18,586 nt of DNA from an uncultured Allofournierella sp. (GTDB taxonomy: Bacteria; Bacillota; Clostridia; Oscillospirales; Ruminococcaceae): NCBI GenBank assembly GCA_944382705.1, contig CALWNE010000040.1, positions 1-18,586 of the forward strand, given 5' to 3'. The first letter of the stretch is position 1, and each line of letters starts with the position of its first letter. The notes beneath the pieces are model-generated. The model saw only the letters and a list, made by a program, of their open reading frames with translations, had not been told where the DNA came from and searched no databases. The position numbers and the translations under genes were made by a program. Shown here one piece after another: positions 7,047 through 13,958 of the stretch.

Positions 7047-9317
7047 ATGGTAAGATGCAGCACCGGCGGCGTGTACTACGCCAATGGCCAGTGGATTCAT
7101 GCAAACGAGCAGGCAGCCGCCAAGCTCAGCGCAATGGGCTTTAACGAGCAGCAGCAACAGCAGGCGCACACCGGCACCATTGCATGGGGGATTTTGCAGG
7201 CGCATAACCAAAGTGCAGATGCTCAGGCGCTCCAGCTGAAATTTGATGCCATGGCCAGCCATGACATTACCTTTGTAGGCATTGTCCAAACAGCCCGGGC
7301 TTCCGGTCTGGAAAAATTTCCGGTGCCCTATGTGCTTACCAACTGCCATAACAGTCTGTGTGCAGTGGGCGGCACCATCAACGAGGACGACCATCTGTTT
7401 GGTCTTTCTGCGGCCAAAAAGTATGGCGGTATTTTTGTACCGCCGCACCTGGCTGTCATCCACCAGTATATGCGTGAGATGTATGCAGGCTGCGGTAAAA
7501 TGATTTTGGGCTCCGACAGTCATACCCGTTACGGCGCTTTGGGAACTATGGCCATTGGTGAAGGCGGCGGCGAGCTGGCAAAACAGCTGCTGGGTCGAAC
7601 CTACGATGTGGCCTGTCCGGGTGTGGTGGCAGTATCTCTGACCGGGGCACCTGTGCCCGGCGTTGGCCCTCAGGATGTGGCGCTTGCCATCATCGGTGCG
7701 GTGTTCAAGAATGGGTATGTGAAAAATAAGGTCATGGAGTTTGTGGGCCCCGGCATCGCAAACCTGCCGCTGGAGTACCGCAGTGGCATTGATGTAATGA
7801 CCACCGAAACCACCTGCCTTTCCAGCATCTGGTGTACCGACGAAATCACCAAGGAGTACCTGGCCATTCATGGCCGTGTGCAGGACTACAAGCTCCTGGC
7901 TCCTGCATCTCTGGCTTACTATGATGGCCTGGTGGAGGTGGATTTGTCGCAGATTCGGCCCATGATTGCCCTGCCCATGCACCCCTCCAATGTGTACACC
8001 ATTCAGGAATTGAACGAAAATCTGGAGGACATCCTGCACAAGACCGAGCAGGATTGCAAAGCCCTGCTGGATGGCAAGGTAACGCTGGATTTGGTAAGCA
8101 AAATCGAAAACGGCAAACTTCGGGTAGACCAGGGCGTTATTGCAGGCTGTGCCGGCGGTATGTACTCTAACATCTGCGAAGCTGCACAGATTTTGGAAGG
8201 CCACACCGGCGGCAACGGGGAGTATGCCCTCAGCGTTTACCCCAGCAGCCAGCCCACCATGATGGCCCTCACCCGCAACGGTGCACTCACCACCCTTATG
8301 GCCAGTGGTGCTACCATCCGCACTGCTTTCTGTGGTCCCTGCTTCGGTGCAGGTGATGTGCCGGCCAATGGTTCGCTGAGCATCCGTCACACCACCCGTA
8401 ACTTCCCCAGCCGGGAAGGTTCCAAGCCGGGCAGCGGCCAGATTGCAGGAGTGGCCCTGATGGATGCCCGCTCTATTGCAGCTACCACCCGTAACGGCGG
8501 CATTCTGACCCCTGCAACGGACATTGAGTATACTCCCCATATTCCGGAGTACAGCTTTGATGATTCCAGCTACCGCAGCCGTGTGTACGCCGGTTACGGC
8601 AAGGGCGATAGCCAGGAGGCACTGCGCCTGGGTCCCAACATCAAGGACTGGCCTGAAATCCAGCCTCTGCCGGAGAACCTGGTGCTGGAGGTTGCCAGCT
8701 TTATTACCGACCCTGTAACCACTACCGATGAACTGATTCCCAGCGGCGAAACCAGCTCCTACCGTTCCAACCCGCTGGGCTTGGCAGAGTTTACCCTCAG
8801 CCGTAAAGACCCCGCCTATGTGGGCCGGGCCAAAGCAGTACAGGCCAAGGAGCAGGCCCGTGCCAAAGGCCAGGCCGATGACCGGCTGCTGGAGCAGCTT
8901 CGGCAGGTTCCGGGCTGCGAAGAACTTACCTGGCAGCAGGTGGGTATTGCATCCACAATTTATGCAGTAAAGCCCGGTGATGGTTCCGCACGGGAGCAGG
9001 CGGCCAGCTGCCAGCGTGTTCTGGGGGCAGGCGCCAATATCGTGCAGGAGTATGCTACCAAGCGGTACCGCTCCAATCTGATTAACTGGGGCATGCTGCC
9101 CTTCCAGCTGGATGGTCCCGTACCCTTTGCCCTGGGAGACACCATTCTGGTTCCTCAGATTCGCAAGGCGCTGGAAGGCGATTTAAATCAAATCCCTGCC
9201 TATGTGGTAAAAGAGGGCAGCGTTCTGCCCTTTGTATTGCACATGGCTCCTCTTACTCAGGCAGAGCGGCAGATTCTGCTGGATGGCTGCCTGATTAACT
9301 ACTACAAGCAACACTAA
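7047..9317 (+). CDS. Aconitase-superfamily hydratase, YbhJ-like
   Basis: A 756-residue member of the aconitase superfamily, closest in layout to E. coli YbhJ (about 750 residues), whose substrate is not established. Expected [4Fe-4S] ligands are Cys368 (AGCAGGMYSN) and Cys429/Cys432 (FCGPCFGAGD). Other aconitase-like signatures are GSDSHTRYG (155-163) and RNFPSREGSKPGSGQ (451-465), equivalent to the substrate-binding RNFxGRxG element. The C-terminal part (after about 560) corresponds to the swivelling domain 4. It is probably a cytosolic hydro-lyase or isomerase acting on a carboxylate, but I cannot say which. The chosen ATG has AGGAGG ten bases upstream; upstream in-frame sequence lacks an SD. 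A short Gln run occurs at 35-39. The gene is monocistronic, with its own promoter, leader and terminator. Confidence 0.85.
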   Translation: MVRCSTGGVYYANGQWIHANEQAAAKLSAMGFNEQQQQQAHTGTIAWGILQAHNQSADAQALQLKFDAMASHDITFVGIVQTARASGLEKFPVPYVLTNCHNSLCAVGGTINEDDHLFGLSAAKKYGGIFVPPHLAVIHQYMREMYAGCGKMILGSDSHTRYGALGTMAIGEGGGELAKQLLGRTYDVACPGVVAVSLTGAPVPGVGPQDVALAIIGAVFKNGYVKNKVMEFVGPGIANLPLEYRSGIDVMTTETTCLSSIWCTDEITKEYLAIHGRVQDYKLLAPASLAYYDGLVEVDLSQIRPMIALPMHPSNVYTIQELNENLEDILHKTEQDCKALLDGKVTLDLVSKIENGKLRVDQGVIAGCAGGMYSNICEAAQILEGHTGGNGEYALSVYPSSQPTMMALTRNGALTTLMASGATIRTAFCGPCFGAGDVPANGSLSIRHTTRNFPSREGSKPGSGQIAGVALMDARSIAATTRNGGILTPATDIEYTPHIPEYSFDDSSYRSRVYAGYGKGDSQEALRLGPNIKDWPEIQPLPENLVLEVASFITDPVTTTDELIPSGETSSYRSNPLGLAEFTLSRKDPAYVGRAKAVQAKEQARAKGQADDRLLEQLRQVPGCEELTWQQVGIASTIYAVKPGDGSAREQAASCQRVLGAGANIVQEYATKRYRSNLINWGMLPFQLDGPVPFALGDTILVPQIRKALEGDLNQIPAYVVKEGSVLPFVLHMAPLTQAERQILLDGCLINYYKQH

Positions 9318-9331
9318 AGGTTAGCGGCATT

Positions 9332-9381
9332 GCTGCGCTCTTTTGGCTTGGTTCTTTGGCACAAAAGAGCGCAGCTTTTTT
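9332..9381 (+). terminator. Rho-independent terminator of the hydratase gene
   Basis: GCTGCGCTCTTTTG (9332-9345) pairs perfectly with CAAAAGAGCGCAGC (9362-9375), giving a 14-bp stem with a 16-base loop, followed by six T (9376-9381). It lies 14 bases after the stop codon. Confidence 0.92.
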
Positions 9382-9455
9382 ACAATTTAAAATGGTAAAT
9401 ATAGGGTGCTAAAACAGATTGAACCAAACAGACGAAAGTCAAGGTTGGCTGAAAT

Positions 9456-9518
9456 TTCCATAAAATGGAATTTGAACAAAAAATTCGACAAGACCTGTCA
9501 AGGCTAAAAAGGTATACT
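9456..9518 (+). promoter_or_regulatory. Possible promoter region of the small DUF6514-like gene
   Basis: TATACT (9513-9518) is a fair -10, but no -35 sits at 16-18 bases, so the call is weak. Upstream are a compact dyad TTCCAT-aaa-ATGGAA (9456-9470) and GACA-N5-TGTC at about 9487-9499. These could be regulator sites. Confidence 0.3.
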
Positions 9519-9611
9519 GGTTCCAGGATGAACATCGTGCAAAGTAGGGGCAGCAACAAGCAATAGGGCGAAATTGCCTGCTGGTACTAAAAGAGAGGAA
9601 GGATTTTTTTG

Positions 9612-9833
9612 ATGACATTTCAGGTGACGCAGGAAATTATGCTGGATACAGCAGGGCAGGAGGTAATGATGTATGGCCTTAGTACCCACTGTGGAATGCA
9701 GTTTTCTGCCATTAGTCCTCATCGGCAGCAGGTGTGCCAGATGGCCCAGTTGCTGAACAGCCCCCAGGTGGAAGCGGTGCACCAGCTGGATTTGCTGGAG
9801 GACATGGTGCAGCAGCTTTATATGGAGGATTGA
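9612..9833 (+). CDS. Small DUF6514-like protein, function unknown
   Basis: A 73-residue acidic soluble protein. It has an N-terminal beta-type segment, then YGLST at about 21-25 and a helical C-terminal half (QVCQMAQLLN...LEDMVQQLY). The pattern of a YG motif, a middle S/I-rich turn and an LxDxVxxxL end resembles DUF6514 family proteins of Clostridia; I am moderately sure and no function is known. The ATG at 9612 has GAGGAAGGA about nine bases upstream, so it is a real translated gene. A TTG codon directly before it is a possible but less likely start. The gene stands alone between a terminator (9332-9381) and another (9903-9948). Confidence 0.65.
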   Translation: MTFQVTQEIMLDTAGQEVMMYGLSTHCGMQFSAISPHRQQVCQMAQLLNSPQVEAVHQLDLLEDMVQQLYMED

Positions 9834-9902
9834 ATCATCCTAAGCTCCCCTGAGCCTGTGGGTCTGAATTGTGTGCGGGGGCGCTAAAAATTACCAATAT
9901 AA

Positions 9903-9948
9903 AAAACGGCTAACTGAGTTTTGCGGCCCAGTTAGCCGTTTTGTTTTT
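9903..9948 (+). terminator. Rho-independent terminator after the small gene
   Basis: AAAACGGCTAACTG (9903-9916) pairs perfectly with CAGTTAGCCGTTTT (9929-9942), a 14-bp stem with a 12-base loop, followed by GTTTTT. It is also suited to minus-strand transcription, but no minus-strand gene is nearby. Confidence 0.88.
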
Positions 9949-10043
9949 ATTATGCAAACGATTTACTTGTTTTCACAGGCCACAGGAACACCGCAGACAG
10001 ACCCTAAAAAGGACAAAATTCCCCAAAAATCACTGCCAGTGCA

Positions 10044-10071
10044 TTGCGCAGTGCAAAAAATGTGATATAAT
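10044..10071 (+). promoter_or_regulatory. Promoter with dyad for the PHP gene
   Basis: TTGCGC (10044-10049), a 16-base spacer and consensus TATAAT (10066-10071) with TGA extension (10063-10065). The -35 lies inside a near-palindrome, GCATTGCGCAGTGC (10041-10054), centred on TGCGCA, and inside a direct repeat CAGTGCA-N5-CAGTGCA. A protein binding there would block polymerase. Confidence 0.65.
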
Positions 10072-10196
10072 AAGCCTTATAAGCATAAGGAAGTTGTTTG
10101 GGCATTGATGCGTGTTGATGCCGAATAGCTGCGTTGCTTCGTTTTTTACGCAAACTGTATTTCAGAAACTTACAAGGCAGAAGGGGGGCAGTGCTT

Positions 10197-11045
10197 GTGG
10201 CAGGAGATTTGCACACCCATACCACATTTTCGGACGGTTCGCTTCAGGCAGCTGTGCTGCCGCTGCTGGCAGCCCGCGCTGGTTTGAGCCATCTGGCTGT
10301 CTCGGATCACGACTCCATGGAGTCGGTAAAGTTTGGCTACGACAACATTCTCAGAGAAGGTGTTCGCCTGATTCCAGCCACCGAGCTGACTGCCTTTGAT
10401 TTTCAGCGGCAGCGCCGGGTACACCTGCTCTGTTACTGGCCGGACATGAACTCTCCCGATTTGCGGGAGCATTGCACCCTTATGGGACGCCGCCGAAACG
10501 AAGCGGTGAACAAAAGTGTGCAGCAGTTGGAAGCAATGCTGCCCCAATTTAAAGCGGAAGACCTGCGCCCTTATCTGGCGGACAGCGGTGTGCTGTACAA
10601 GTCTACCGTAATGCAGCTGCTGGTGCAGTACGGCCTGGCAGATGGCATTTATAAACAAACCTACCAGGAGTTGTTCGGCACTCCCGGCGGTAAGATACTG
10701 CATGACCCGCCTTACCAAACGGTAGAACAGGTGTTAGAGGTAGCTCGCAAGGCCAGAGGTGTGGTGGTGTTTGCGCACCCTAGTGTGTATGACAGCATGG
10801 AGCTGGTAACCGAACTGGTGAAGGCGGGCAAAATTGATGGAGTTGAAATCGAGCATCCCCGCAATACCCCGCAGGATAAAGAGCAGCTTTATAAGCTTGC
10901 AAAAGAGTATGATTTGATTGTAACCGGAGGCAGTGATTTTCACGGCCAAAACACTGGCAGGCCACGGCCTTTGGGAATGTGTACCACGGCCAGCCAGGAG
11001 ATTCTTTGTCTGGAAGCTCTTGCACAAAAACGCAAGGGATGTTAA
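10197..11045 (+). CDS. PHP-domain metal-dependent phosphoesterase (TrpH/YciV-like)
   Basis: A 282-residue PHP-fold hydrolase. Metal ligands are visible in order: H6 and H8 (GDLHTHTTFSDGS), D13, D37/H38 (VSDHDS), E63 (ATELTAF), H194 (VFAHPS) and D247/H249 (GGSDFHG). This layout matches the TrpH/YciV group, for which E. coli RNase AM, a 5'-3' exoribonuclease and 3',5'-bisphosphate phosphatase, is the studied example. The substrate here is not proved. Start choice is uncertain: the GTG at 10197 has AAGGGGGG eight bases upstream and puts the conserved motif at residue 3. GTG 10191 and a TTG at 10134 are in frame but have poor SD spacing. The gene lies 106 bases before the TSCPD gene, with no terminator between, so the two may be co-transcribed. 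Confidence 0.85.
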   Translation: MAGDLHTHTTFSDGSLQAAVLPLLAARAGLSHLAVSDHDSMESVKFGYDNILREGVRLIPATELTAFDFQRQRRVHLLCYWPDMNSPDLREHCTLMGRRRNEAVNKSVQQLEAMLPQFKAEDLRPYLADSGVLYKSTVMQLLVQYGLADGIYKQTYQELFGTPGGKILHDPPYQTVEQVLEVARKARGVVVFAHPSVYDSMELVTELVKAGKIDGVEIEHPRNTPQDKEQLYKLAKEYDLIVTGGSDFHGQNTGRPRPLGMCTTASQEILCLEALAQKRKGC

Positions 11046-11151
11046 TGCCATAACGCCCGGCTATGCTCGTTTTTAAAAGAGTATACAGCAAAGGGCGATG
11101 GAATATTTGCACATCGGCTTCGATGTCAGGAATTAGCAAGGAGATACAACC

Positions 11152-11418
11152 ATGACTTACACCTATCAAAACAAAGGAGTGTGCTCTCGCAGCACCACCG
11201 TGACCCTTAGTGAGAGCGGCATTATTCAGGAGGTCACCGTCGTAGGCGGCTGCGACGGCAATCTGAAAGGCATCTGCAAGCTGTTGCAGGGTATGCCTGC
11301 CGAGGAGGCTATCCGCCGTATGGAAGGCGGCACCTGCGGCCCTCGTTCCACCTCCTGCCCCGACCAGATTGCCAATGCTCTGAAGGAAGCTCTGGCTCAG
11401 AAGGAGCAAAAGCAGTAA
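11152..11418 (+). CDS. TSCPD domain-containing protein, TIGR03905 type
   Basis: An 88-residue protein named for its motif TSCPD (residues 67-71). Cysteines are at 11, 34, 42, 62 and 69. The family is described as having four conserved cysteines, which suggests metal or Fe-S binding or a thiol switch. The related TSCPD domain occurs at the C-terminus of some ribonucleotide reductases, where it is thought to bind metal. The function of the stand-alone form is unknown. AAGGAG lies about nine bases upstream of the ATG. The C-terminal tail is Lys/Gln-rich. It follows the PHP gene and ends before a hairpin shared with the convergent tdk gene. Confidence 0.88.
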   Translation: MTYTYQNKGVCSRSTTVTLSESGIIQEVTVVGGCDGNLKGICKLLQGMPAEEAIRRMEGGTCGPRSTSCPDQIANALKEALAQKEQKQ

Positions 11419-11468
11419 TGCAGGGCAAGGGCCATCCTTTGTTGAGGTGAGCCATACTTGTAAAATCA

Positions 11469-11503
11469 AACACCCCGATGCATTGCATCGGGGTGTTGTT
11501 GTT
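11469..11503. terminator. Bidirectional terminator between the TSCPD gene and tdk
   Basis: AACACCCCGATGC (11469-11481) pairs perfectly with GCATCGGGGTGTT (11485-11497) around a 3-base loop. On the plus strand GTTGTTT follows; on the minus strand TGATTTTA follows. Both tails are only moderately U-rich, but the 13-bp stem is strong and sits between convergent genes. Confidence 0.78.
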
Positions 11504-11542
11504 TACTATGCAGTTAGGTGCATTGCAAGCTGTTCATCAAGC

Positions 11543-12148
11543 CTATGTCTGCCGCTGCAAAAAGGCCTTGCGGGCAGCGAAGTAGCACTGGGGACAAAGG
11601 CTTTGGTATTCCACGCTGTGTTTGCCTTCGTCAATCACCACCTGGGCTCCTTCAAACACAAATTCCCCGTTGATTTTACGCCCGTTAAAGGTGGCTTTAC
11701 GGCCACAGGTGCAGATGGTTTTCATCTCCTCAATGGCGTGGGCCAGCTCCAGCAGGCGGGTAGAACCGGGAAAACCCTGAAGCAAAAAGTCGGTACGAAG
11801 GCCATAGGCAATGACAGGGATATTCAGCTCTACGGTAATTGCCAGCAGCTGTTCCACCTGGACAGGGGTAAAAAACTGGCTTTCATCGGTGAGAATACAG
11901 GCCGGAGCCGCAGTGCGGGTGATAAGTTCCTGCACCATTTCAAACAAATCCAGGGTAGGGGTGGCCACAATATCCACCATGCGGGTTACGCCCAGGCGGC
12001 TTACCAATTTATCGCCGCCTTTGGTATCCACACTGGGTTTAATAACCAACACCTGCATGCCCCGTTCCTCGTAGTTATGGGCAACCTGCATCAGGGCGGT
12101 GCTTTTGCCGCTGTTCATTGCACCGTATCGAAAATACAATTTAGCCAT
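11543..12148 (-). CDS. tdk: Thymidine kinase, type II
   Basis: A 201-residue cytosolic enzyme that phosphorylates thymidine to dTMP in the pyrimidine salvage pathway. The P-loop is GAMNSGKST (9-17). The DESQFF segment (88-93) carries the catalytic Glu89. The zinc-binding lasso domain has Cys146 and Cys148 (TCTCG, with ICTCGRK) and Cys185/Cys188 (CPQC). FNGRKINGEFVFEG (154-167) with the following Tyr181 is the nucleoside-binding region. Length is normal. The ATG at 12148 has AGAGGA eight bases upstream. It starts 22 bases after the rex stop, so it is the second gene of a rex-tdk operon. Confidence 0.95.
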   Translation of the reverse strand: MAKLYFRYGAMNSGKSTALMQVAHNYEERGMQVLVIKPSVDTKGGDKLVSRLGVTRMVDIVATPTLDLFEMVQELITRTAAPACILTDESQFFTPVQVEQLLAITVELNIPVIAYGLRTDFLLQGFPGSTRLLELAHAIEEMKTICTCGRKATFNGRKINGEFVFEGAQVVIDEGKHSVEYQSLCPQCYFAARKAFLQRQT

Positions 12149-12170
12149 GGGCGAAATCCTCTGGGAGCAA

Positions 12171-12809
12171 TCAGGTGTTGCGCAGGCGGTAGCCCAGGCT
12201 CATCAGGCTGTCACCCAGGTGGGCATTTTCCACGGTAACATCCGGATAGGGGATAGACAGATCGTAGTGGCTGAAGTTCCAAAAGCCCTTGATGCCCAGC
12301 TCCACCAACCGGCCAGAAACCTCTTTTGCGCCTTCCCGAGGCAGACAAAGCACAGCCACCACCGGCTGATGCTGGCGGCAGAACTCCTCCAGCTCATTGA
12401 TATGGTGGATGGGAATGCCGTCCAGATTTTTGCCCACCAGTTCCTGCTGGCAGTCAAATACAGCCAGCAGATGATAACCGTTGGTGTCTGTGGTCAGAAA
12501 GCGGGAAACAGCGGTGCCCAAACGGCCTGCGCCAATTAAAATGGTGGGCAGCTTTTCGCCATCGCCAAACAGCAGCCGGCCAATCTCATGCATAAGAACA
12601 TCCACATTGTAGCCAATGCCCTGCTGGCCAAACCCGCCAAAGCAGTTGAAATCCTGGCGTACCTGGCTGGCAGTGGTGCCCATCATGCGGGCCAGCTCAC
12701 TGGAAGAAACCTTGGTTACACCGTTCAGCTGCATCTGGCGAATGTAACGGTAGTACTTGGGAAGTCGTTTGATTACGGGTAGAGAAACTTTGCCCTGTGC
12801 GTTGTTCAT
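12171..12809 (-). CDS. rex: Redox-sensing transcriptional repressor Rex
   Basis: A 212-residue homodimeric repressor that binds DNA when NADH/NAD+ is low and is released by NADH. It typically controls fermentation and respiration genes. The N-terminal winged helix spans about 10-75, with the signature QVRQDFNCFGGFGQQGIGY (49-67). The Rossmann domain starts at ILIGAGRLGTA (90-100) with GxGxxG. The C-terminal helix (about 195-212) would complete the domain-swapped dimer. I chose the ATG at 12809: it begins the standard Rex N-terminus, and the longer reading frame encodes no conserved sequence. Its SD (GGAG) is 14 bases upstream, unusually distant, suggesting weak translation. Its promoter overlaps that of tepA. 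I could not find a full TTGTTAA-N4-TTAACAA Rex box. Confidence 0.95.
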   Translation of the reverse strand: MNNAQGKVSLPVIKRLPKYYRYIRQMQLNGVTKVSSSELARMMGTTASQVRQDFNCFGGFGQQGIGYNVDVLMHEIGRLLFGDGEKLPTILIGAGRLGTAVSRFLTTDTNGYHLLAVFDCQQELVGKNLDGIPIHHINELEEFCRQHQPVVAVLCLPREGAKEVSGRLVELGIKGFWNFSHYDLSIPYPDVTVENAHLGDSLMSLGYRLRNT

Positions 12810-12942
12810 AGTTAAATCACCATCTCCGAGTTGAAAGTAAAACGAGCCGGACCCTATTAGCCCAGCCTCTAACAAGCGGGAAAAACTTCAAAACATCCAG
12901 CCTGGCCGAACAGCCAAGGCACAAATGAGGAAGGCACCCGGT

Positions 12943-12969
12943 TTGAAATTGCTTTTTCATATTTATAAT
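12943..12969 (+). promoter_or_regulatory. Promoter for tepA
   Basis: TTGAAA (12943-12948) and consensus TATAAT (12964-12969) with a short 15-base spacer. The two divergent promoters overlap almost completely at the -10, so polymerase can occupy only one at a time. Confidence 0.5.
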
Positions 12970-12994
12970 AGCGGAAATCTGTTGTATTTGTCAA
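12965..12994 (-). promoter_or_regulatory. Promoter for rex-tdk
   Basis: On the minus strand a perfect TTGACA (12989-12994) and TATTAT (12965-12970) are separated by 18 bases. The -10 uses the same bases as the -10 of the opposing tepA promoter. The rex leader is about 150 bases. Confidence 0.7.
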
Positions 12995-13076
12995 ATAGAG
13001 AATAGCCGAAATTTTGGTGCATAGCCAGGCTTCTGGAGGGCAAACTGTTAAAAAAGCAGTAAAGGAGAGGAAGTTT

Positions 13077-13793
13077 ATGGCACAAAATCAGCCGCAGCCC
13101 ACCGATGCCCAGATAGAGCAGGAAAAAATGGAGCAGGATTACATGATGCAAACCGGCTCGATTATCAAAACAAAGGGGCAGCACTCAATCCATTGCCTCA
13201 CGGTGGTGGGCCTTATCGAAGGCCATGTGGAAGCCGGGCAGGGGCAAAAGGTAACCAAATACGAGCATGTCATTCCCCAACTGGTAGCCATTCAGGAGGA
13301 TCCGGCCATCCAGGGGCTGCTGGTGATTCTCAACACAGTGGGCGGGGATGTGGAAGCTGGTCTGGCACTGGCAGAACTTATCAGTGGTGTGGGCAAACCC
13401 AGTGCCACGCTGGTGCTGGGGGGCGGGCATTCCATCGGTATTCCTCTGGCGGTAAGTGCTCAGCGAAGCTTTATTGTGCCAACTGCCACCATGACCATCC
13501 ACCCGGTGCGTCACTCCGGCTTGGTACTGGGTGTTCCCCAGACCATGCGTTATTTTGAGCAGATGCAGGAGCGAATTGCCGGTTTTGTTGAAAGTCATTC
13601 CAAAATTTCCAAGGAACGCTTTGTGGAGCTGATGATGCACACCGGCGAGCTGGTAATGGATGTGGGCACGGTGCTGGAAGGCCCACGGGCCGTGGAGGAG
13701 GGCCTTATTGACCAGCTGGGCGGCTTGGCGGATGCTTTGGAGTATCTGTACCGGGAAATCGAAGCCCAGCAGCCCCCGGCTCTGCAGGAATAG
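13077..13793 (+). CDS. tepA: ClpP-fold serine protease, TepA-like
   Basis: A 238-residue ClpP/crotonase-fold protein of the TepA (YmfB) group. The nucleophile is probably Ser119 in GGGHSIGIPLA and the base His142 in MTIHPVR. LLVILNTVGGDVEAGLALAELI (81-102) matches the ClpP substrate-binding strand and helix. An N-terminal Gln-rich, charged extension of about 25 residues precedes the domain. In B. subtilis TepA was reported to enhance protein translocation and sits next to spoIIIE; the same tepA-ftsK order here supports the assignment. The ATG at 13077 has AAAGGAGAGG just upstream; the longer frame has no SD. There is no signal peptide, so it is probably cytosolic. The gap to the ftsK start is 165 bases and contains a separate promoter. 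Confidence 0.85.
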   Translation: MAQNQPQPTDAQIEQEKMEQDYMMQTGSIIKTKGQHSIHCLTVVGLIEGHVEAGQGQKVTKYEHVIPQLVAIQEDPAIQGLLVILNTVGGDVEAGLALAELISGVGKPSATLVLGGGHSIGIPLAVSAQRSFIVPTATMTIHPVRHSGLVLGVPQTMRYFEQMQERIAGFVESHSKISKERFVELMMHTGELVMDVGTVLEGPRAVEEGLIDQLGGLADALEYLYREIEAQQPPALQE

Positions 13794-13796
13794 ACT

Positions 13797-13824
13797 TTTA
13801 CAACCATTGGTTTTGTGCTATAAT
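13797..13824 (+). promoter_or_regulatory. Strong promoter for ftsK
   Basis: TTTACA (13797-13802), a 16-base spacer and TATAAT (13819-13824) with TGC extension (13816-13818). The 14 bases ending at the -10 are the same as at the hydratase promoter. It lies just after the tepA stop, so ftsK can be expressed independently. Confidence 0.75.
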
Positions 13825-13836
13825 AGAACAACATAT

Positions 13837-13870
13837 GGGTGCAATTCCGGTATGAGATGGAGTTGCACCC
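13837..13870 (+). repeat. 12-bp stem-loop at the 5' end of the ftsK transcript
   Basis: GGGTGCAATTCC (13837-13848) pairs with GGAGTTGCACCC (13859-13870), with one G-U pair and a 10-base loop. It starts 13 bases after the -10, so it would sit within a few bases of the mRNA 5' end. No T-run follows. It may protect the 5' end or be a regulatory leader. Confidence 0.65.
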
Positions 13871-13958
13871 TGTTCCATCCATTCGGGCAGCTGGCTGGCC
13901 TCACCTGGAGGCTGGCCCCGCCTTTCTGTGTAAATTTGTTAGTAAGGGTAGGTTAGCT

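Larger units (their letters stand above)
9834..10196. other. Intergenic region with terminator and promoter, no gene
   Basis: This 363-bp stretch contains a loose stem (AGCTCCCC at 9843 with GGGG/CGCT near 9877-9885), the terminator at 9903-9948 and the promoter of the PHP gene at 10044-10071. The short open frame crossing the terminator has no SD and is not credible. A 6-codon open frame from ATG 10108 to TAG 10128 lies in the PHP leader; there is little support that it is translated. Confidence 0.55.

Noticed and set aside
7041..8540. 499-codon minus-strand open frame
   Set aside because: Antisense shadow of the YbhJ-like hydratase; no SD and no recognisable domain.
10108..10128. Six-codon leader peptide in the PHP gene leader
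   Set aside because: The nearest purine-rich SD is about 14 bases away and there is no attenuator or regulatory codon run; too little support.
11447..12238. 263-codon plus-strand open frame across the tdk gene
   Set aside because: Runs through a terminator hairpin and is antisense to tdk and rex, both unambiguous.
13041..13056. Possible Rex operator (CTGTTAAAAAAGCAG) upstream of tepA
   Set aside because: Only one half-site resembles TGTTAA; the other half does not match TTAACA, so it does not meet the Rex consensus.
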